From Lingula anatina (lineage: Eukaryota; Brachiopoda; Lingulata; Lingulida; Lingulidae): DNA of 64,000 nucleotides. Below the pieces are notes generated by a model. The model was given only the letters and a program-made list of their open reading frames with translations. It was not told the DNA's origin and searched no databases. Below are positions 28,831 through 41,300 of the stretch, one piece after another. The translations under genes and the position numbers were made by a program. The stretch spans positions 149,315-213,314 of the forward strand of contig NW_019775736.1 of NCBI RefSeq assembly GCF_001039355.2, written 5' to 3'. The stretch's first letter is position 1. Every line of letters begins with the position of its first letter.

Positions 28831-31285
28831 TCAACTCTGCATAACCTCTTCGGTTTGTGTTAGGATTTCTTGGGCAGCTACATATTCTTCAGTTTCTGCG
28901 AGTTCCTTTTCTACCTCCTGAAAGAATCAAAGTATGAGCGTATTCACAACAGATGATCTGCAGACTAAATATGGCTGACCCATCATAAAAGGAAGCCACT
29001 TAATCCACAATGGTCTCACCACCTCCACACGTGCCATTAAACTGAGTAAATCTTGGTTCTGAGGCTTAGAACCCATTCCCACAGATTTTAGATCGATCTA
29101 CCCCTGTGGAGAGTCTCACTAGATTTACTGTCAGCTTAGCCGGCTTAAGCCTCTGTCCCGCCTACTAAAAGCTGTTAGGGGGTAATTAACTGTCGTGCGC
29201 GCTCGGCTGACTGCAATTTAGCGTGAACCCCCAGGGAGTTAGGTTGATCCAGATGGATTGATCTAAATCTCTGGGAATGCACTCTAAATTTCTAGGTCCC
29301 TGCAGGGACAGTGAGTCTGGAGGTGGGGAGACCATCAGGGGATTATAACTGGCTACTTTTTATGTGGGAAAAACCATATTTAGTCTGCGCATCATCTGTT
29401 CTGAATGTGCTGTTTGTGTTACATGGTAAATTTGACACTGGTGCAGGTGTCTTTTTTTTTTTCTTCTTCTTTTTTTCAAGATCATCAAAAAAATAATAAT
29501 AATAATCCATCATAATGGCCGCTGTTGTGAATGCTCCTTTTTTTTGGCTTACATAAAAATACATTTAATAACTGATAAATAAGAAATTATAAAATAATAT
29601 GCTGTGATTAAATCAAAAAAATACTTTATTGTGAAAATAATCTCCAATCATCAGAATTATACTAAATAAAAAGGAAACTCACCAACATGTTTGCAAGTTC
29701 GCCATGAGCCTTTTTTAATCGTGTTAAGCAGTCTGGAATCATCATTTTAGACTCTTGAAGAACTTCAGTCTGAAAAAAAATATTATGAAAAACTTTGAAT
29801 AATTAACTAATTTTTACGGCAGGTAAAGTGTTCTGAAAATTCAGGTTACTGGTAGGTCTATGCTAAACTGTGCAACACAAGGTAAACCTCAGACTGATCA
29901 CTTACATCTCAAAAGTATAGTGGGTGGCAGTGGAACTTAACTGATGCAAAATATACCAAGAACCAGATTTTAAATGTGTTTTAAATGCTGTCCCCTTGAG
30001 GTCCAGTGGCAGTTTCATATCTACCATCTCAGGCCACCAGGACCATTAATGCATGTTCTCAAATATCAGTGCTTCTTTTAAAGAAGTTTTTGAGATTTTA
30101 ATAGCATTTTTAAGTCTTATTAAATTTATTGGTATTTTTAGAGCATTTAAAGTCTTATTATGGCTATTAATCACAAAATTTATCTTAATCAGACAAAAAA
30201 TTGTCTTTTGTTCAAACTATCTCACAGTGAAACTGTGGTTATTACTTGATCTTTTCAATGGGGGAAATTGTGAATTTTACAGTGCTGTATCTTTTAAGTC
30301 ATAATTTCTTAAAATTAGAACATTCCTATTGAGTGGTAGCAACAAAATTTCAAAAGCAGGCTGCTCTATGGTTCTATTTAATGCAGTAAAAGCACCATAA
30401 ATGCTCTATAGAAATATAATTTCATGACCATAAAATTATATCTGAAAGTTTGACTATTTTTGCCCATTAAAAAGATTGAGTAATTAACCTCCTTAGATCC
30501 CCTAGACATTGACTGTACAGAGTTAATAACCATGACTAACTTGATCTATTGCCTATATTATTCAAAAATTAAATCCTAAACAAAGGATGAAATAAACAAA
30601 TAAGAAACTAACTTGTTTTTTTATGTCATACTCATCAGCATTTTCTGCTTTCATTTTTTCAATTTTTTCCTCTTGTTGAACTGCTTCCTTCTCATACATA
30701 GTCTTCTCCTTTGCAAGTCTGAAAAATGTAAACATAGGTCTAGCCCATATGATATGTATAGGTAATAAAATTAATTAACCAAATTTTTGTTCTTGAGTGT
30801 ATTTGCTTTACTTTTTATACATTCTCTGTTGGGCTTCAGAAAAAAAATTGGTGCACATTAAAAACTTTGCTGTCTATAAATTCATACTCTTGTGTCGATT
30901 TGTCTTCACGGAATGCCAACTTAAAAATTAAAAAAAAAATAGGGAAAAACTCATAACAGTACCTACCTGAACATATACAGGTGGTAAAAAATTATGCAAA
31001 TTTCAGGTTGAGCTATACGACATAAACATTATTACCAGTTCTGAAGTGAAGTCAACTTTAAGAAATAGCTGTCTTTTAAGTGCCTTAAACAGACTGTTGC
31101 TGAGTTTACACCTGCTACCATTAACAGTATTATTGATCATCGACCTCTCTACTAGCATTACCCTAGGCTACTGGGCCAGGGAACACAGCACAATTACTAG
31201 TAGGTGGATACAAGTTAGCAAGTATGAAGTACCTTTTAACGACTCCGGTTTTTATTTTAATCTGCTTGATTCTTGGATCTGCCAT
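28831..31285 (-). CDS. TBCA: Tubulin-specific chaperone A (TBCA)
   Basis: Four exons on the minus strand: 31233-31285 (ATG), 30613-30718, 29683-29769 and 28831-28917 (stop TGA), giving 110 aa; human TBCA is 108. It begins MADPRIKQIKIKTGVVKRL and continues with KEKTMYEKEAVQQEEKIEKM, DEYDIKKQ, LQESKMMIPDC, and an ELAETEEYVAAQEIL tail. This is the three-helix coiled-coil TBCA family from end to end. The protein captures beta-tubulin released from the cytosolic chaperonin in the tubulin folding pathway. All junctions are GT-AG and in phase. It is head-to-head with the NAT8-like gene (248 bases apart) and tail-to-tail with the ZNF474-like gene. Intron 3 carries a foldback MITE (29068-29288). Confidence 0.93.
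29068..29288. mobile_element. Foldback MITE, family A, copy 1 (TBCA intron 3)
   Basis: About 220 bp, GC-richer than its flanks. The ends are inverted: 'ttagaacccattcccacag' on the left pairs with the complement of '...ctctgggaatgcactctaa' on the right, followed by 'gatcgatct'-type subterminal motifs. The interior shares 'gtcccgcctac', 'ggtaattaact' and 'gcgtgaacccccagggagtt' with copies at 54.6 and 59.3 kb. There is no coding capacity. Confidence 0.75.
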
Positions 31286-31533
31286 TGTTGCACGTCTAGG
31301 AATTAAAGCTTAAATGAAAAGTCAGATCTTTTTATAATAGTTGTCAAGTGATGTGAGTAACCAACTAAGCTGACTCAAAGTTGATATTTGAAAATGAAGT
31401 AAGCGTATGTAATGCGCATGACAGGAAGTTGACCAATTAGATATGAATGGGTCAAGGTCAATAAAATGCAATATGACTGATAGTAATGTACTGTGTATGT
31501 TGTATCTATAATTATTCTGCTTAAAGTCTTAAG
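31286..31533. promoter_or_regulatory. Divergent promoter region TBCA / NAT8-like
   Basis: 248 bases between two start codons on opposite strands. It contains a TGCGCATG half-site like NRF1 (about 31413-31420) and an ETS-like ACAGGAAGT immediately after it (31421-31429). This suggests a shared housekeeping promoter; the motifs are seen, but the function is inferred. Confidence 0.45.
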
Positions 31534-32217
31534 ATGGGAATAGAAATCGAACCATGGAAACCAGAGTATGCAGCTGGAACTAAAATCGTTCTTGCTGAGG
31601 CCAGTTTCACAAATCTTTGGCCGTCTTTCCTGATTGCAGTAAAAAGACCAAGCGTGTTCTGGTTGTTCTCGTTTGTATGTGCTGTAGTGTACGGCTACAC
31701 GGGTAGAATTCTGTTGACAGCGTTGACGTTACCCATCCTATGCCTAGGACTTTATTTACTTCTGCTTCTCGGAGTTCTTTATTACTTATGGGGCCCACCT
31801 CTCTGGGATATGAAAGAAGTACAAAAAGTGTATTTTTCAAGACCAGACGAGCATTTTTGGGTTGCAGTGAAGGATGGATGTGAAGTTGTTGGGACAATTG
31901 CTATTGTTCAAAAAGAAAACACAAAAAACGACAACAGAAGAGTGGCGTGGCTAAGGCGCATGGCGGTATCTAAAAAACACAGAGGATTAGGCATTGCAAA
32001 GAAACTCGTCGCAACCAGTATTGAATTTTGTATGAGTCATAACTATGACAGCATATTTTTATTGACTACTGAAGTTCATCACGCTGCAAGGAGTCTGTAT
32101 AAAAACATGGGGTTCCAGCTCATAAATTACAGGCCTTATGTCTACATGAAAGGACTGCTGCATATATGGACATATGAATTTCAGTATGACCTAAACAAAT
32201 ATAATGAATCAGAGTAG
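31534..32217 (+). CDS. NAT8/camello-family membrane N-acetyltransferase, single exon
   Basis: 227-aa intronless ORF starting at an ATG preceded by AAG. A long hydrophobic segment (about 40-86, broken by GYTGR) would form a membrane hairpin. It is followed by a GNAT domain (about 95-205). Visible GNAT features are VVGTIAIV (118-125), the LRRMAV strand, and the acetyl-CoA loop RGLGIA (150-155). The end motif ARSLYKNMGF is typical of the family. The arrangement of hydrophobic hairpin plus C-terminal GNAT matches NAT8 (cysteine S-conjugate N-acetyltransferase) and NAT8L (aspartate N-acetyltransferase), both ER-linked. Substrate cannot be decided. Invertebrates often have several such genes. A poly(A) signal at 33468 would give a 1.25-kb 3' UTR. 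Confidence 0.82.
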   Translation: MGIEIEPWKPEYAAGTKIVLAEASFTNLWPSFLIAVKRPSVFWLFSFVCAVVYGYTGRILLTALTLPILCLGLYLLLLLGVLYYLWGPPLWDMKEVQKVYFSRPDEHFWVAVKDGCEVVGTIAIVQKENTKNDNRRVAWLRRMAVSKKHRGLGIAKKLVATSIEFCMSHNYDSIFLLTTEVHHAARSLYKNMGFQLINYRPYVYMKGLLHIWTYEFQYDLNKYNESE

Positions 32218-33735
32218 ATTAGGTGGTTTAAGCCATTTTTGAAGCATTTGTTCAACATTGTGATGTGCAGAATGTACTAGTGATGTTTGCATGGTTACTA
32301 TTTTAAAATGAATTGCACCATTGATGAGGAACATACATTGCAAATTTCAAGACTGCATGTAATTAATCAACTCACTGACAGTATGTATTAGTACTTGTAA
32401 AATTTGCTATCTTGCCACGTACATGTACAGTGGGACCAAGAATGTACTAGTAATCATAATCAAACGTAAGATGACTGGGATAGCCAAGACTTACACTTAC
32501 TATTGACACTAATGAGCTAGTTGGATGTATAAACATTGATACTGGCGGATGTACATTTCTACTTACCATATGCTGTACTGCTCCTCTCATAAACACAGCA
32601 TTTGATTATTTTTGGCATGACTTAGTTATAAATTGACATACTAGACATGTTAATGTGATTACTTAATTTTGAAAGGATAAGCTGAGGATAAGCTTTTATT
32701 AGATGCTTATGGTTATCAGCTTTTGCTGTGATAAAAATAAGATGCCTGTAGTAAAGGCAACATAGTTGCCATTGTAATGCGCTTACTTATGATGCAATCA
32801 TGATTCCTGTTATAAGTAATCAAGATTATATGGAATAATTTAAAGGGTATTTAACATTTGCATGTGCATTAATTGAGTTTTTGCTATAGATACAGTAAAT
32901 TACTTGTTGGTATTGCTAAAGTTGGTATTATATTTACAGTTTTTACATTATGTTAAACCAAAGAGGTAAACATTTTTACAGTACATTTATGCTCACTGAA
33001 GCAATTTTTGTGGTTGAATTTCTTGGTGGATTTTTTAAGCATTCCATCATTTAATTTTGTATTAGAGTTTAAGTATTAATTTTATAGCATTAGCTGGATC
33101 TTATTTTGTTTAATTTTATGTTGAATTATATTTTTATTATAGCATTTTGAAAAGTATACCATTTTTACTGACATATTTGAAATAATTTTTACTATTGTGG
33201 ATCAATTTTACTTGCGTCAGTCCATTTGGATTCGTCCATTAACTGTTGCTTATAAAGCTTTTTGGTAGCTTTAATTAAATTGAATTGGCCGATGATTTTT
33301 TCAATTATTTTTAAAACTATCTTGTTATTTTCAATATATTACTGCACCATGCATACTTACTGGTTATGGTTAAAGATAACTTGTCATTTTCCTTTATACT
33401 GCTTCTTATCAACAAAATTTTGTGGAGAGCATCTAATGCTTTTAGCGCTTTGCCTCCATTTCTTTCGAATAAACATCGTTTAAAAACAAGGCAGCAAAGC
33501 TGTCAAATGTACAGACAAAAAGAAGGAAAAAACAAAATAGGGTACAGTCAATTCTGATGCAAAAGTACATTATGTTAAACTGCAAATTCAACATCAAATT
33601 TTAATTATGCTCAACAGGTAATTCCAATGAAAGTAAAATGTGTAACAAGCATAAGGCTTCAGCCCCATAGGAGTTCAAGTTCACACTCTGAAAATGTATA
33701 ACTTCCAGAAAAAGAAGTCAATTAGACTGCTTTTC
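32218..33735 (+). other. 3' UTR and flank of NAT8-like gene
   Basis: AT-rich non-coding sequence. AATAAA at 33468-33473 is the likely poly(A) signal. The left arm of an inverted repeat begins right after it (33485-33520 and onward). No gene was seen. Confidence 0.5.
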
Positions 33736-34360
33736 NNNNNNNNNNNNNNNNNNNNNNNNNNNNNNNNNNNNNNNNNNNNNNNNNNNNNNNNNNNNNNNNN
33801 NNNNNNNNNNNNNNNNNNNNNNNNNNNNNNNNNNNNNNNNNNNNNNNNNNNNNNNNNNNNNNNNNNNNNNNNNNNNNNNNNNNNNNNNNNNNNNNNNNNN
33901 NNNNNNNNNNNNNNNNNNNNNNNNNNNNNNNNNNNNNNNNNNNNNNNNNNNNNNNNNNNNNNNNNNNNNNNNNNNNNNNNNNNNNNNNNNNNNNNNNNNN
34001 NNNNNNNNNNNNNNNNNNNNNNNNNNNNNNNNNNNNNNNNNNNNNNNNNNNNNNNNNNNNNNNNNNNNNNNNNNNNNNNNNNNNNNNNNNNNNNNNNNNN
34101 NNNNNNNNNNNNNNNNNNNNNNNNNNNNNNNNNNNNNNNNNNNNNNNNNNNNNNNNNNNNNNNNNNNNNNNNNNNNNNNNNNNNNNNNNNNGCTCCTGTT
34201 ATTGACCATGGTACCTGTTGTGCATGATTAGAATTCAGTGTTGACTGACAGTGCTATTATAAGCATGATTTATTATTGCATCAAAATTGACAAAATGACC
34301 TATTTTGCATCTTTATTTTCTGTTTTTTGTCTGTACATTTGACAGCTTTGCTGCCTTGTT
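33485..34360. repeat. Inverted repeat flanking the assembly gap
   Basis: 36 bases at 33485-33520 are exactly the reverse complement of 34325-34360 (core 'gcagcaaagctgtcaaatgt'). Weaker complementarity continues inward for another 50 or so bases (sharing 'aaaatagg' and 'tcaatt.tgatgcaa'). The gap of Ns lies between the arms, so a palindromic or foldback element probably caused it. Confidence 0.7.
33736..34191. other. Assembly gap (456 N)
   Basis: A run of N characters with no sequence information. Any open frame through it is artificial. Confidence 1.
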
Positions 34361-34374
34361 CTTATATTGTGTTT

Positions 34375-34627
34375 ACAGTGTTGCATATATGCTAAAAAGT
34401 GAAAAAAAAGCATAACTACTAAAATAGTGGCCCGATCATGCCGATTTTCGAACTTGACCTGCGTTTTAGTAAGATTGATTACTCCTGTGAGTTTCATGAC
34501 AACAGGCCTATCGGTTTTCCTTAAAATGTGTTAACAGGGTTGCATATGTGCTGAAAAGTGAAAAAACAGCATAACTTCTACAATAATGGCCCGATCATGC
34601 TGATTTTCGAACTTGACCTGCGTTTTA
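34375..34627 (+). repeat. Tandem duplication with a period of about 159 bp
   Basis: Two copies share 'ttgcatat.tgct.aaaagtg', 'tggcccgatcatgc' and 'gattttcgaacttgacctgc'. Copy 1 is at about 34375-34468 and copy 2 at about 34533-34627. Only the first 95 or so bases of each period match well. Confidence 0.7.
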
Positions 34628-34709
34628 TGAATATTCATCAGCTCTGTAAATATAAAGCCAAAAAGTAAAACTGCCCTCCACTTATCGTGTTAACAAGGAA
34701 AGTGCACGG

Positions 34710-34757
34710 CGCCGGCATCGGCATCGGCGACGACGGCGACGACGGCGACGACAGACA
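34710..34757 (+). repeat. GGCGAC/GGCATC microsatellite
   Basis: Hexamer-like run of 'ggcatcggcatcggcgacgacggcgacgac' type. It is the most GC-rich spot in this non-coding region. The open frames across it are repeat artefacts. Confidence 0.75.
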
Positions 34758-34870
34758 CAGGTGATGGCAATATGTACAGACACATCTGTGTCTGTACATA
34801 AAAATCAACAAAATATTCATAACTGCACTTTGATAAAAAAATAAGAAAAGACACCAATTACCTAAGCATA

Positions 34871-34922
34871 TTTTATTATCTGTGAGGATTTATATTTTTT
34901 CACAGACTTCAGTAAATTTATT
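34871..34922 (-). terminator. Candidate AP3B poly(A) signals (minus strand)
   Basis: TTTATT occurs near 34871 and near 34917 on the plus strand (AATAAA on the minus), about 400-450 bases past the AP3B stop. Confidence 0.35.
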
Positions 34923-35314
34923 TTCCTGTTTCACAATATCATATAACTCATTGGATAGAATCAAAATTGATACAGGATTAATCCAAGAATGGTCATTTAG
35001 TCTATGTTGTATTCACATATTTCATTTTTTTAAACCAAAAATTAAGTTGTGAGATTGAACTAAGTTTGTCCTTTGTTTCTTCTTTGTTTGTCTCCATTAC
35101 AGTATTATCATAATAAATAATGTTCCACAAAGCAAATGAAATCTATGCAGTAACAACAAATGAGGTTTGCGCCATCCTACTTAATTTCTTTCTTGAATAA
35201 TTTGCAACAAAAATATAAGAATTTGACATACATAACAGTTCACTTCTGTGAAATCACAGTGATAGTTTTTGAGTTTTTAACAAAATCATATCCAAGTAAG
35301 TAATTTAATGGCTC

Positions 35315-38300
35315 CTAGTCTTTCTTTGTCATGGAATCTTTCAAGTCTTTGAGCAGCATGGAGCCTATGACCATCTTCTCACAGTTCACTTTCAATGCTG
35401 CTTTCCTCCCATCAAGTTTGACTGAGATGAGCACCAGGGCACCTGCTGACAGAGTCTTGCCAGCAAATTTGTAGGTATTGTCTTGCATTGAGGGCACTTG
35501 TACAACATTGGCCACCTCATACACTCTCCTGCTTATAGTCTTGATGTCTGTATTTTCAGTTGCCATATCCACGGTGCCACTGTTTTCATTCATTCCTGAT
35601 AATTTACCTAAAAGCAAATGTTTAACTATTTTATTATAACCGTGAACATAAATCCAATTCTATTTTTTTTACCTTTACAGACTAAAATACATCCCTTTTG
35701 TCTTATTCTGATTAGTAAATAAAGGAAATTTTATGGCACAAGGCAAAACGTGAAAAAGGTTCTTCTAAAGTAATGAAAAAAATATAGTCTTTCATATTCA
35801 TACTAAATTATCTTTTTACAACAGATAACATAATAGATAACAAACAGAAACTATATCACATACCTTGCTGTTTGTCAAATTCATTCTCTGCCATATTAAC
35901 TGGCTGTATTTGTTCTCCAACAGGTGCCTTCACTGTGACAGAAAATTTTTTCTCCTGTGTACAGACATCGAATGTGGCTGGTTGTGTGGTGTCAGCAAAG
36001 TTGATGCCCATAGTCGCTGTGACAGTGGCTCCAACACCAAGGTTACCTAAAATAAATATAGTGTTAGCTATTAACAAATGAAAGTTGGCAAACTTAAAAA
36101 AAATTTTAACAGTTTCCAACTACCAAAATGCATTTAATAAATCCTTTAAAACACAAAAAATCAGATAACTTACCAATCTCAGGGAAATCAAAAATCTCCA
36201 TTCCAGACTGAAGTTTCTGAAATATTCATCAAAAATACAAGTTACGGAATGTGTACATACCAATGTTTACCAAAACAGTAGGATAGCCACATATTATGCT
36301 AATGTTTTTTAAATTAATAATCAAACTTAAATTAAATCTAGAGTTAACTCAAAGTTTTATTGCTTATATGGTATTTTAAACACATTTTGTCTCATGAAAA
36401 TAGCCTGACTTTGCCTACCTTGTCTCCAATTTTCACATTAAGAACAGGCTTGTCACTGGAGTTAGTCAAAGTCAATTCCACTGATGCCATTTTTTCAGAA
36501 AATATGGACACTGTTCTGGTGAACCTGTAGGTGATACTCAGGCCACCCCCAGTGATTCTGTTCAGCAATTCATATGTTTTGGTTGGTATGAAGGATGGGG
36601 CAGTGACCTACAAATAAGGTAAAAATTTTGATAGGATTCTACTTATTCTCAACACCTTCATCCAAACATACCAAACAATAACTACTATGTAACACATACC
36701 AAACTGTCCCATCAATCACACTGTCACAACTGCCACAACTGTTAGTTACAACCATAAGCAACTTAAAAAATTCTCAAACCAAGGACTCTGTTGCACCATG
36801 CTGTCACATGCATTTTTAACTTTTACATCCGCCATACTGTCACATCTACCACAATGTCACATCAAGCCTCCTCCCCTACCAAAGAAAAAAATGTCTCTGT
36901 CACACTCACTGTGGTGGATCCTCCTGTGTCACCTCCTAGTGAGAGGCTACTCATGTCCTGTGCTAGGACTGGCATCAAGAAGTCAGATTTCCCAACTGCT
37001 GCTGGATTAGCTACAGTGCTGCCAACTGAAACACAAGAATGCAAATTCATGTCAATATTATTATTTGTATAATACAAATTAGTACCTTTTCACCTTCACC
37101 CATTTCTAAATAGAAAAATTGGTACCTGAATGGATTATCATGAAAATGTTTGGAAAACTACCCCAACAAAAGTTAGTCTACGCATGTGCCCTCTGTGGTC
37201 CAAACTGATAATATTTTTCACTCAAACAGTTTCAGATTTCTTTACTTCATCCTATCATGCACTTTTTTTAACAGCAAGATAAAGCCAACCAACAACCAGC
37301 TATACCAAGTCATGCTATTAATCAAAAAGATCTGTATGCATCAAGTTTTATTGTGATAATAATAATAACAATAAAATTTTGTAAATATATCACCAAAGAT
37401 TACTTCTCTCATCTTATTGAATGTAACACAGCTATAACAATTTTGTTACATATCTGGTTTATGTATCATTTCCTATAAAACTGGTCATTTTAATGTTAAA
37501 ACAATATGCAAGATTTTTATCTGATCAAACCACATACTTGGATATGAGTACCTTATGTATCCTTAGACTTTCAAATCTTCGTAGTTATTACTTAATTTTT
37601 AAGCACGGAAAAAAGATAAAAATAAATATAAAAATAAAAGATAAAAGCAAGTTGAAAAGTAAGAAGCCAGAGCAACCCTTTTCCATGCTATTACACCAAA
37701 AACCTCTTGGACAGCTGACCTAGTAAAATATATTACCCTTTAATTAGTTCAGACACATTGTTGGCCAACAAGTATAACACATAGTTTACATCTAATTTAC
37801 CCTCTGCCTCCTCTGCATCTTGGTTGACAAGAGTGTCTCCTAGTGACATTGTCACTAATGAGGAAAAGGAATTATGTTAGTTGTTATTTGAGATGTGCAT
37901 CACCTACAGAATGTGCTATGTTACAGCAAATGTATGCTGATGCTTGTAGTACAACAAAGGAACTTTAAAGAAGAGCAGAGTTAAATGGACTGCCATGTAA
38001 GAACTAACACTGGATTCAAGACATTAATGCATATGTTCTCCCCAGTCATTTTTGTTGATGGAACACATGTTGCAATACTTACAATCTAAATCTAACAGCA
38101 TGGCTGCATTGGAAGTAGCCCCTGTTTTAGCTTTGGTGGACTTGGCCTAAAAATTAACAAACAAAGAAAATCAACTTACTAATTTTTAAAGGCTTTGAAA
38201 AGAATTCTCATTATGATATCAATAATTATGTATGGGCACTAGTGACATATAAGCTAACTCACTGTTAACTAAGGTGCTTCAACTTTTAACACTGTCATGA

Positions 38301-41300
38301 TTGTATGAAACTAACAAATTCCCCTACCTTAGGTTGGGGTTCTTCATCGGAGCTCTCTTCCTCTTCATCCTCTTCCTCACTTGATTCTTCCTCCTCACTG
38401 CTATCGACTTCTTCACTTGACTCTTCATCTTCCTCGTCTTCAACTTTCTTAGATTTTTTCTTGGGTTTTTCATCTTCTTCATCTTCTTCCTCCTCTGATT
38501 CCTCTTCCTCCTCTGAACTGTCCTCTTCACTGCTATCAGTTTCGTCAGAGCTGTCTTCTTCTTCTTCCTCATCTTCATCTTCTTCTACATTAATGCAAAT
38601 GCTTAAATCAGTACTTATCATTTTTGCAAGAGTCTGGAAATTATACATAACAATGTGCATGTGTGCACCACAATCATCGCTTAATTTTTAATTTTGAAGA
38701 GCTGTTGTTGCACAAAAAAATTCCTAATCTGTAGTTTTTGGTACACATACAAAATTATTTGATTACCATTACATACTGTATACACACAGCAAAAGATCTT
38801 AATCTTCACATACCTGACTCTTCATCAGAATAAAATGATTTCTTTTTAGCAGGCTTCACTTTGCCACCTTTCTTTTTCTTTTTCTGAGCAAGCAGATTAG
38901 TATCTGCCACCCAAGCTGTAGGTACCTCCACATTTCTTACTGTTGGATCTGGAGCTACTTCGGGAAAATCCGGAATTTCTCTATACCCAGTGGCCTTGGT
39001 ATTAAGCACATGAGAGAGAGTAGCCAATTGGAACTGATCCCTGTCTTTAAACTTTGATTCCAAAACTGGTGCTGGTTTTGTTGCCAGAAACATCTTCTTC
39101 GCATACTTGGCAAAAGCTCCAGCTTTCTCTCCAGGGATGATAAGCTGACGGAGGAAGCGTGCACGATCACGGATGTCGTAGTTTTGGTCATATTTGGCCA
39201 AATTGAAGACATACTGGCACAACAGCTTAGTTTGCTTGGAGTTCGTGATGCACAACTTTGCTGCTAGGTTAAGGATTTGAAGTTTAACAATATCTTCCTA
39301 GAAAATAGAAGAGATTTTCCTGTAAGACTTAAAATAGTTTTACATTTAATTCTAATGGTATATAAATCTAAATTATCTTTTAAAAACACGAGTCTTCTTA
39401 AACAAGCTCTGCATTTTCTTAAAAGAATAACTTTTAAAAAGTTACGGTGATATGTGAATTGTAGAACAATGCTACAATTTCCACAAATTCTTCACAGTTT
39501 TGACATACCTCATTGATGAAATTCTTTGCACACTGTCTCAGCACATCAGGAGCAATTTTAGGCACTCGGTCAGAATACTCTCCAATCATCCACAAGATGC
39601 TAGCTCTGGCCATGGGCACTGTGATGTCCTGGGCCATCTTGGCCATGTGGACGATGATATCCTTGTGTTCTTGTGGCTGTGAGACAGAATCCGTAGACTA
39701 TACACAGTCACGGCAGAGATGACAGAGTTTTAGCGCAAGCATGTTAAAAGCACAGCAAAATGCAATAAATTGTTCTGAAATTGCTAGTTATTTAGGTGCT
39801 GCAAAACAATACAAAAAGAATACAAAAAAGGAGCAAAATGCCTCATTATTTTCATTTGCAACTGCAATGGATTACTTACGGAATCAATATAAATCGTGAC
39901 AGAAAATTAGTTGATCATTAGTACAAAATCCAAATTTGTTAATAAATAAAAGTATTATTAACTGAGTAATGGAAAAAATCCCCCTCGAAAAAAAAAAAAT
40001 GATATGACTTACTCAGTTGCATTGCATGCAATTGGCCCCAATTTCAGTAGAAAAACATGAAGACATTAAAATGAGTAGACTACATAAGCAGGACAACATC
40101 TTAATTATTAGTAAAGTAGCAGGTATGAATGGATTATTTAATTAAAAATTCCTCATTTATTTACACGTCAAATACACTGATTATTTTGCCTTATAGTTGA
40201 AATATATAAAAAAAACCATGCCACCATGCCACCTTTGACCAATCAAAACATATTCAAGCTAATCAATTAAGTTTGGTAGATAACCTTCATGCAGAATGAA
40301 TGATTCTTCTATTATCTCCAATGGTCCTCCCACTCATGGATGCATTAGAAAGCATAATGTGAAAAAATTTGAAAATGTGGAAAAAGAAAGGGGCTAATTT
40401 TTGAAAAAAATGTGCAGAATAAAACATTCTCCTGTGGGCTTGGTGTCTTTTTTCAATCTTTGGAAGGGACAGGCAAAATCCACCCCAAAATGGTTTCTGA
40501 AAATGGGTGAATGCTCCCACCAAGGGTTTGCTTATATACACCATAGTATAATAAATAAAACATGCTTTAAGTAATAAAATTGTCCCATAAGCCAATGATT
40601 ACCACCACTTTGTGTTCCCTCTTCTGTTAGTGTTAAAGAGTAAAAACCAAAGTTACATCAAAATCAGATAAATCATTATGGAATTCTGAGGGAAAGTGAA
40701 GGGCAGCAATGCACAAAAAGCTTTGCAAAATTCATTTGCATAACATTTTTTGTAAAACAGTGTGTGTATTATAATATGACTCTTATATCAAACAGTTAAT
40801 ATCATTAACAATAATTGCTTAAAACTGCTTTTTAAATCTTTGTTGTTTATTTACTGAGTGGTCATTACAAAAACTAATTAGAACTGTTCCTTGTTCTACA
40901 TTAATCTTATAATAATTAATACTGTATTTATGGATGATCAGATACTCACCTGCATTTGCAAAAGTTTCTTAATTACCACCACACTTTCTGCAACCACAGT
41001 TTCTGTAAATGAAAAATTTAAACATATGCTGAAAAATTTCATCCTAAACCACCCTTATTCCATCTAGACATCTGGGAGAATAAATTAAAATTGACAAACA
41101 ATTTTGATAAGATAAAACACTGGAAAAGGCAAGGTGAAAGCAATTAGCAATAAATGAGTAAATGCAATCACCAAATTACTTATAACAACCATACACCAAG
41201 AAGGTGCCTTATGTTCACTTACCATCTCTATTAGACATGAGTCTGACCAGTCCATTTAGACAGGTGTCCGTGATCTCAGGTATAGTGCTGGCACACCTGC

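Noticed and set aside
33694-34227. Open frames on both strands through the N run
   Set aside because: They consist almost wholly of N codons; this is an assembly gap.
38305-38691. Serine-rich 128-codon frame on the plus strand
   Set aside because: It is the antisense shadow of the Glu/Asp/Ser-rich AP3B hinge exon.
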